From assembly GCA_947567585.1 (NCBI GenBank), contig CANONE010000066.1:1-10448 (forward strand): DNA of 10,448 bases, written 5' to 3'. Shown here piece after piece: positions 5,786-10,448 of the stretch (positions are counted from its first letter, which is position 1; the number at the start of each line of letters is the position of its first letter). The position numbers were made by a program, and so were the translations under genes. The stretch is from an uncultured Clostridia bacterium. GTDB lineage: Bacteria; Bacillota; Clostridia; Oscillospirales; Acutalibacteraceae. The notes below the pieces were generated by a model. It did not search any database. It was not told where the DNA came from and saw only the letters and a list, made by a program, of their open reading frames with translations.

Positions 5786-7552
5786 ATGCTCAAAAACATG
5801 AAAATCAAGATGAGCCTCATTATGGGGTTCACGGTCACACTCCTGGTGAGTTTGGCCATCGTGATTACCTCGTTGGTAGTCATGAACGTGCAGTCTGCCA
5901 GCTACCAACAGATTATTGACACCAATGTTCGTGCCAGCACGCTGGTAAGGACCTGCCGCTTAAACGTCAACATTGCCGCCCGCAATCTGCGTGATGTGGC
6001 GCTGGACCCCACTTCTGACTATGTGACTACTGCCTCCAATGCCATCAGCGAGAAGCTGGGCTCACTGGAAACGGATATCCCCGAGCTGCGGGCGCTGCAT
6101 ACTTTGGAGGATGAGTCCGCTCTTAACGACTACATATCCTCCGTAGAGATTTGGGGTAAGATGGTGCCGGACATTCTGGCCAACGCCACCGGCGGCAAGC
6201 TGGACGAAGCGATTCGCCAGCTGCAAGAGGAATGCACCCCCGCTTTGGCCCAGGTGGACCAGGCGGCCTCTGAGCTACAGTCCCAGATTATTGCCGATCA
6301 GGACAACACGATCCAGAGACAGGCGAATATGGTGACAATTTCTATTATCGCCATCATTGCGGCCCTGGTGCTGGCTACCGTCATTGTTTTGATTCTGGAG
6401 TTGAAAATTATCCGGAGCATCACCATTCCCGTGGAGCAGGTGCGTACGGCCTTGGTGGGTTACAGCAAGGGCCAACTGGATATTCCGGTGGAGTTTGACA
6501 GCACCAACGAACTGGGCGAGATGTGTGCGGCGCTGCGTACCAGCCAAGGCGTGCTGAGCGACGTAATTGCCGATGTAAATATGCTCCTTAGCGCCATGGC
6601 CGACGGGAACTTTGACGTCCGCACGCAGGCGGAGGCGCAGTACGTGGGCGCGTTGAGCGAGCTGCTGGTATCCATTCGGGGTATTAACCAGAACCTGAGC
6701 GAGACTCTCAGTCAGATTCAGTCTTCTTCCGATCAAGTTTCCTCTGGCGCGGACCAGGTATCCAACAGCGCGCAGACATTGGCCCAGGGCGCTACCCAGC
6801 AGGCCAGCGCGGTGGAAGAGCTCTCCGCTACCATTACCGAAATTGCCCAGGGCGCTGAAGAGGGCGTTACTTTGGCCCGGGATTCCAGCCAGCTGTCTAA
6901 TGACGCCAGCGCCCAGATTACCGTATGCTCCGACCTGATGCAGAGCACCGTTGGTGCTATGAACGACATCAAGGCGGCTGCGGAAGAGGTGGGCTCCATT
7001 ATCGATACCATTTCCAATATTGCTTTCCAGACCAACATTTTGGCTCTCAACGCCGCTGTAGAGGCGGCTCGCGCCGGAACCGCTGGCAAGGGTTTTGCCG
7101 TGGTGGCTGATGAGGTTCGGGCCCTGGCCTCTAAGTCTGACGAGGCTTCCCGGGCTACTAAAGAGCGCATTGAGCATGCCATCATCGCTGTGCAGAAGGG
7201 CAGCGAGTATGTGTCTAATGTGTCGGACGCGCTGGATAAGACGGTGGGCATGGTCAATGGCGCCGTTGCCAAGATGGGCGACGTAGCTGACGCCAGCGAG
7301 CATCAGGCCGAGTCTATTGAGCAGATCCGTGAGGGCATTAGCCAGATTTCCGCTGTGGTACAGAGCAACTCTGCCACCAGTGAGGAGAGCGCCGCCGCCA
7401 GTGAGGAGCTGTCCTCTCAGGCTCAGATCATGGATCAGCTTATGAGCAAGTTCCGGCTTCGGGACTATTCCGGCAGCCATGTTTCCGCTCCCGTGTCTAC
7501 CAGCGCGCAGTCGGGAGACAGCTTCACAGGCTCTAGTTACGACAAATATTAA
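5786..7552 (+). CDS. Methyl-accepting chemotaxis protein
   Basis: This is a 588-residue transmembrane chemoreceptor that passes ligand signals to CheA through CheW. TM1 lies at about residues 10-33, an extracellular helical region at 34-181 looks like a four-helix-bundle sensor, and TM2 is at about 182-208. A HAMP domain follows to about 260, then a second HAMP-like segment (LLSAMADGNFDVR, about 262-315). The long signalling coiled coil contains the highly conserved hairpin tip QTNILALNAAVEAARAG from residue 415, followed by GKGFAVVADEVRALA. Gln/Glu pairs on both helices are likely methylation sites. The C-terminus ends SSYDKY and has no NWETF-type CheR-binding tail. The gene is a single-gene unit behind several promoters and ends at a strong terminator. 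The ligand is not predictable from the sequence. Confidence 0.96.
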   Translation: MLKNMKIKMSLIMGFTVTLLVSLAIVITSLVVMNVQSASYQQIIDTNVRASTLVRTCRLNVNIAARNLRDVALDPTSDYVTTASNAISEKLGSLETDIPELRALHTLEDESALNDYISSVEIWGKMVPDILANATGGKLDEAIRQLQEECTPALAQVDQAASELQSQIIADQDNTIQRQANMVTISIIAIIAALVLATVIVLILELKIIRSITIPVEQVRTALVGYSKGQLDIPVEFDSTNELGEMCAALRTSQGVLSDVIADVNMLLSAMADGNFDVRTQAEAQYVGALSELLVSIRGINQNLSETLSQIQSSSDQVSSGADQVSNSAQTLAQGATQQASAVEELSATITEIAQGAEEGVTLARDSSQLSNDASAQITVCSDLMQSTVGAMNDIKAAAEEVGSIIDTISNIAFQTNILALNAAVEAARAGTAGKGFAVVADEVRALASKSDEASRATKERIEHAIIAVQKGSEYVSNVSDALDKTVGMVNGAVAKMGDVADASEHQAESIEQIREGISQISAVVQSNSATSEESAAASEELSSQAQIMDQLMSKFRLRDYSGSHVSAPVSTSAQSGDSFTGSSYDKY

Positions 7553-7558
7553 TTTGTC
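7541..7558. repeat. Inverted repeat spanning the chemoreceptor stop codon
   Basis: GACAAAT (7541-7547) and ATTTGTC (7552-7558) are perfect inverse complements around ATTA, and the TAA stop (7550-7552) lies at the loop and start of the right arm. It has no following T-run. A short second hairpin, AGGGG (7609-7613) with CCCCT (7618-7622), comes before the main terminator. Confidence 0.45.
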
Positions 7559-7648
7559 TGGCAGTGCCGGAAGCTTTGTTACAAATCATGAGGCCGCGGT
7601 TGGGAGAAAGGGGTAATCCCCTCATCTCAAAGAGGTCTTAAAACAGAG

Positions 7649-7685
7649 CCGGGCGGCCCCGTATCCGTATGGGCCGCCCGGTTTT
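7649..7685 (+). terminator. Rho-independent terminator of the chemoreceptor gene
   Basis: CCGGGCGGCCC (7649-7659) pairs perfectly with GGGCCGCCCGG (7671-7681) over 11 bp around an 11-base loop, followed by TTTT. It lies about 100 bases after the stop codon and isolates the chemoreceptor from the next gene. Confidence 0.87.
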
Positions 7686-7745
7686 CGGTAGCCGGGGGAT
7701 TGGATCGCCCAAAAGCACCAGAAGCGCAAAAATTTGAAAAACCTC

Positions 7746-7824
7746 TGCCGCAGCCACAGGCTGCCGGGGCAAGAATCCATAAACACGCCCGCTCCGGTTA
7801 AAATAGTAAAGAATATCCATAAAA
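7746..7824 (+). promoter_or_regulatory. Leader with hairpin and near-direct repeat before the FtsA-like gene
   Basis: GCAGCC (7750-7755) and GGCTGC (7759-7764) form a 6-bp hairpin with an ACA loop; flanking TGCC and GGCA can extend it across a bulge. AAGAATCCATAAA (7771-7783) recurs as AAGAATATCCATAAA (7809-7823), differing by a 2-base insertion. The repeats could be paired protein-binding sites. No convincing -35/-10 pair was found for the downstream gene; TAAAAT at 7799-7804 is a weak -10 candidate. Confidence 0.3.
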
Positions 7825-7827
7825 TGT

Positions 7828-7835
7828 GAGGTGAT
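7828..7835 (+). promoter_or_regulatory. Ribosome binding site that selects a TTG start
   Basis: GAGGTGAT matches the anti-Shine-Dalgarno end of 16S rRNA over eight bases. The GTG at 7831 and ATG at 7834 lie inside this match, too close to be used with it, whereas TTG at 7840 is 8 bases after GAGG. Confidence 0.6.
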
Positions 7836-7839
7836 GGCT

Positions 7840-9951
7840 TTGCCGGAGGCATTGAGAGAGCAGGACGCGTCTTTGATATTCGCGCTGGATATTGGGACCA
7901 GGAGCATAATCGGTATATTGGGGCAAGCCCAGCAGGGCAAGTTCCATGTGATCGCCATAGAAAAGGAAGAGCATGGCCGCCGCGCCATGTTGGACGGCCA
8001 AATTGTGGAGATCGAGCAGGTGGCTCAAGTAGCCGGGGAGGTTATCCGCCGGCTGGAGGAAAAGGCCCAGGTGAAACTGCGCCGCGTGTGCGTGGCGGCG
8101 GCGGGCCGCGCCTTGAAATCCCAAAGCGCCCGGTTTTCCCTGGAATTTGACAGTTTACGCAAGGCGGATGACGACGTCATTGGGCAGTTAGAAGCGGGAG
8201 CCGTGTCAGAGGCGGAAAAGCAGATTGCCGGTGAGAGCGCGGGACAGGGGCGCTTTTATATGGTAGGATATACGGCGAGGCAATATGTTGTGGACGGATA
8301 TCCCATGACCAACCTTTTGGATCATAGGGGAAAGACTTTCGAGGCGGACGTAGTGGCTACCTTTTTGCCCAGCGGCGTTGTGGAGAGCCTATACGCGGTG
8401 ACCGGCAGGCTGGGACTGGAGGTATCCAGTCTGACTTTGGAGCCTATCGCGGCTTTGAACGCCGCCATTCCGGAGGGCATTCGGCTTTTGAACCTGGTGT
8501 TGGTGGATATCGGCGCTGGAACCTCGGATATCGCGGTGTGCCGGGAGGGCAGCGTGGTAGGCTATACCATGGCTACGGTGGCCGGGGATGAGATCACCGA
8601 GCTGCTGATGCGCAGTCTTCTGGTGGATTTTCCCACAGCGGAGAGGCTAAAAATGAATATGGGCTCAATGGAACCGGTGCAATACCCGGATATCTTGGGC
8701 GTAAAGCACGACATCAGCGGTGAGAATTTGCAGGAGCTGGTGCGTCCGGCGGCGGAGAGATTGGCCAAAGAGATAGCCGGACAGATCCTGGAGCTAAACG
8801 GCGGCGCGCCGTCAGCTGTATTTTTGGCGGGAGGCGGCAGCAAGCTTCTGGGCCTTGCCAAGCTGGTGGCGGAGGAGCTGGAAATGAGCGAGGCCCGGGT
8901 GGCCTTGGCGGGGAACCACTTTCAGCAGAGCGCCTTTTCCGAGGATTACCAGTTGAACGACCCGGAGTTTGCAACGCCTCTGGGAATCGGGGCGTCCGCG
9001 GCATTGGGCATGATCAACGACAGCTATATGGTGAGCTTAAACGGCCTGCCGGCTAAGCTTTTCCGCAATGGGGCCCTGAACCTGCGGGACGTGTTGCTGA
9101 TGAACGGTTACCACTATGCGGATATGATGGGCCGCACGGGGGCTAACTTGGCCTATACCCTGAATGGCCGCCGGGAATTTCTGCGGGGGATGCCGGGGGT
9201 TCCGGCTAAGATGGCCATTAATGGGCAAGAGGCGGAGCTGACAGCGGTGGTCCAGGCGGGAGACCGGATTGATTTTACACCGGCCGTACCCGGAGTATCC
9301 GCAAGGGAAACCCTGGCCCAGCGTTTGGGCCGGCATTTCCCGGGAAAAGTAACAGTGAACGGGACGCCGCAGCCCTTGGCGTATGTCATTGCCCAGGGGG
9401 ACCAGGTAGAGGTTCTAGGGGCGGAGGTCCCCCAGCGTCCCCGGACCGCAGCGCCGGATGGGCCCGCCCTGCTTCCGGAGAAAGCTCCCTCCCCGCCTGA
9501 GGCTGTAAAGGCTGCCCCTTTGCCGGAAGAGCCGGAAACGCCGCCCGCGCCCGTGGCGGTGGAAAAGGCGGAGGAACAGGCGCCGTCTGCGGCAAAGGTC
9601 CCCCCAAAAGCCGGATCGGCCCCCAGCAAGGAGCCTGACAAGGGAAGGGAGGAAGCTGTGGCATTTCCAAAGGCGGAGCCCGGGAAAGAGCCTGACCCTA
9701 TGGAGCCAGAGCAGCTTTCCTTTGGCAGGGGCGGCGTTCGGGTGGTTCTCAACGGCGCGCCCCTTCGCCTGCCTCCCAAACCGGAGAATGGAGAATACTT
9801 CTTAATGGATCTTCTGGAGCACTCGGGTCTTGACTTTTCCAACCTGGACCGGCCGGTGGATCTGCTGGTAAACGGCGTGGAAGGACAGTTCAGCCAGATC
9901 CTGCGGCCCAACGATCAGATTACCATTCAATACAGAGATGAAATTCGATAA
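7840..9951 (+). CDS. FtsA/PilM-family actin-like ATPase with C-terminal NG/GD repeat modules
   Basis: The product is 703 residues from TTG 7840 (704-706 from ATG 7834 or GTG 7831), well above E. coli FtsA at 420. Residues about 10-390 carry the actin-like ATPase signatures: phosphate-1 LDIGTRSI with Asp17, phosphate-2 VDIGAGTSDIAV with Asp223, and adenosine loop LAGGGSKL with Gly331-333. An FtsA-type inserted subdomain falls between the first two motifs. FtsA and PilM link cytoplasmic polymers to the inner membrane for division or pilus assembly. After residue 397 the family ends and small modules begin: xVNG, about ten residues, then GDxI (458, 504 and 676), with related LNGxPxxL strands at 398 and 635. 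They are split by a Pro/Ala/Glu/Lys-rich linker at about 530-630. The modules recall beta-grasp folds, by inference. No FtsZ or pilus genes are nearby, so division versus envelope function is open. No C-terminal FtsA membrane helix is evident. Confidence 0.85.
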   Translation: MPEALREQDASLIFALDIGTRSIIGILGQAQQGKFHVIAIEKEEHGRRAMLDGQIVEIEQVAQVAGEVIRRLEEKAQVKLRRVCVAAAGRALKSQSARFSLEFDSLRKADDDVIGQLEAGAVSEAEKQIAGESAGQGRFYMVGYTARQYVVDGYPMTNLLDHRGKTFEADVVATFLPSGVVESLYAVTGRLGLEVSSLTLEPIAALNAAIPEGIRLLNLVLVDIGAGTSDIAVCREGSVVGYTMATVAGDEITELLMRSLLVDFPTAERLKMNMGSMEPVQYPDILGVKHDISGENLQELVRPAAERLAKEIAGQILELNGGAPSAVFLAGGGSKLLGLAKLVAEELEMSEARVALAGNHFQQSAFSEDYQLNDPEFATPLGIGASAALGMINDSYMVSLNGLPAKLFRNGALNLRDVLLMNGYHYADMMGRTGANLAYTLNGRREFLRGMPGVPAKMAINGQEAELTAVVQAGDRIDFTPAVPGVSARETLAQRLGRHFPGKVTVNGTPQPLAYVIAQGDQVEVLGAEVPQRPRTAAPDGPALLPEKAPSPPEAVKAAPLPEEPETPPAPVAVEKAEEQAPSAAKVPPKAGSAPSKEPDKGREEAVAFPKAEPGKEPDPMEPEQLSFGRGGVRVVLNGAPLRLPPKPENGEYFLMDLLEHSGLDFSNLDRPVDLLVNGVEGQFSQILRPNDQITIQYRDEIR

Positions 9952-9976
9952 GCACAATAGAAAGATGGGATTAGAG

Positions 9977-10417
9977 ATGAAGCATTTCAACTTGCCTCTG
10001 CTCGGCGCTGCCGCCATATTAGCGCTTACGCTGTCCGCCTGCGGCGGGGGAGGGGCCAGCTCCTCTTCCATGGCGACCTTGGCAGAGGGATCGGATCCGG
10101 CAGTCAACAGCGGCGCTGTCAGCTCCGGCGCTTTAGTGAGTCAGGAAGAGCGGCACATGATGACGGTAGACGAAACGCTGGAGTACTTTAAAAGCCTGGA
10201 CCCCAAGGACCTGGGCCTCACGGAGGACAGCATGGACCGGTACCAGGTATATCCTTCCGAGAAGGCCATTCCGGTAGATAATCTGCCATGTATGAAGATT
10301 ATTGCGTATAGGGAATCGGAGGAAGGCGTCAAATACCCGGAGGCGACCTTTCTGATTGCCAGAGACGGGACGGCGGTATATCTGTTGGACGAAGGCACGG
10401 TGGTGAAGATTATTTAG
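9977..10417 (+). CDS. Small putative lipoprotein of unknown function
   Basis: The 146-residue product has a lipoprotein signal peptide: a short basic start MKH, a hydrophobic core, then the lipobox LSAC with the cysteine at residue 22. The mature protein begins CGGGG with a Ser/Ala-rich spacer, as expected for a lipid-anchored outer-face protein. The remaining domain of about 90 residues is acidic, with motifs DETLEYFKSLDPKDLGL and ATFLIARDGTAVYLLDEGTV. I do not recognise the family. The frame is open from 9938, which overlaps the previous gene. The ATGs at 9965 and 9977 are also possible. I prefer 9977 because it gives a normal signal-peptide length, but none has a clear ribosome site. It lies 25 bases after the FtsA-like gene on the same strand, so the two are probably cotranscribed. 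Confidence 0.8.
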   Translation: MKHFNLPLLGAAAILALTLSACGGGGASSSSMATLAEGSDPAVNSGAVSSGALVSQEERHMMTVDETLEYFKSLDPKDLGLTEDSMDRYQVYPSEKAIPVDNLPCMKIIAYRESEEGVKYPEATFLIARDGTAVYLLDEGTVVKII

Positions 10418-10448
10418 AGCCGTGTTCCTGCGGGGGAAAAATGTTTCG

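Noticed and set aside
5580..5801. 73-codon upstream open frame overlapping the chemoreceptor start
   Set aside because: There is no ribosome site before its ATG, and the translation looks like read-through of leader RNA.
6275..7480. 401-codon minus-strand open frame inside the chemoreceptor gene
   Set aside because: It is fully antisense to a gene with an unmistakable chemoreceptor signalling domain.
9153..9911. 252-codon minus-strand open frame opposite the FtsA-like C-terminus
   Set aside because: The Gly/Ser/Ala/Pro-rich translation mirrors the proline-rich linker on the other strand and has no ribosome site or domain.

Overview
The window looks like chromosome of a flagellated, GC-rich Clostridia-type Firmicute, plausibly an Oscillospiraceae relative. 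This rests on Firmicute-style AGGAGG ribosome sites, the gene order fliD-fliS-small helical protein, Firmicute-type chemoreceptor architecture, textbook TTGACA/TATAAT promoters and TTG starts. The species assignment is inference. I see no tRNA, rRNA, CRISPR array, insertion sequence, prophage gene or attachment site.

Layout. (1) Bases 1-3345: the tail of a flagellar operon on the plus strand. It encodes filament cap FliD, flagellin chaperone FliS and a small FliT/FlgN-like helical protein, and closes with a GC-rich hairpin and T-run. (2) 3346-4746: a single minus-strand gene for a membrane-anchored C39-type cysteine peptidase with its own promoter. A consensus-like plus-strand promoter sits just past its 3' end and faces into it. 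(3) 4747-5460: an FtsE-like ABC ATPase whose Walker A lysine, Walker B glutamate and signature motif are all replaced, so it is probably a pseudo-ATPase. It has no permease partner in the window. (4) 5461-7685: a methyl-accepting chemotaxis protein behind a 325-base gene-free region. That region holds two perfect -35/-10 promoters, a possible sigma-28 element and a structured leader. The gene ends at a perfect 11-bp terminator. (5) 7686-10448: a long FtsA/PilM-family actin-like ATPase with proline-rich linker and repeated small NG/GD modules, followed closely by a small lipoprotein.

How the genes fit together. The flagellar genes and the chemoreceptor belong to motility and chemotaxis. The FtsE-like and FtsA-like proteins both belong to families that act at the cell envelope and division site. 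The peptidase and lipoprotein are also envelope-located. No single pathway joining all of them is shown by the sequence. The most unusual items are the degenerate FtsE-like protein, the promoter cluster in front of the chemoreceptor, and the repeat-bearing C-terminus of the FtsA-like protein.
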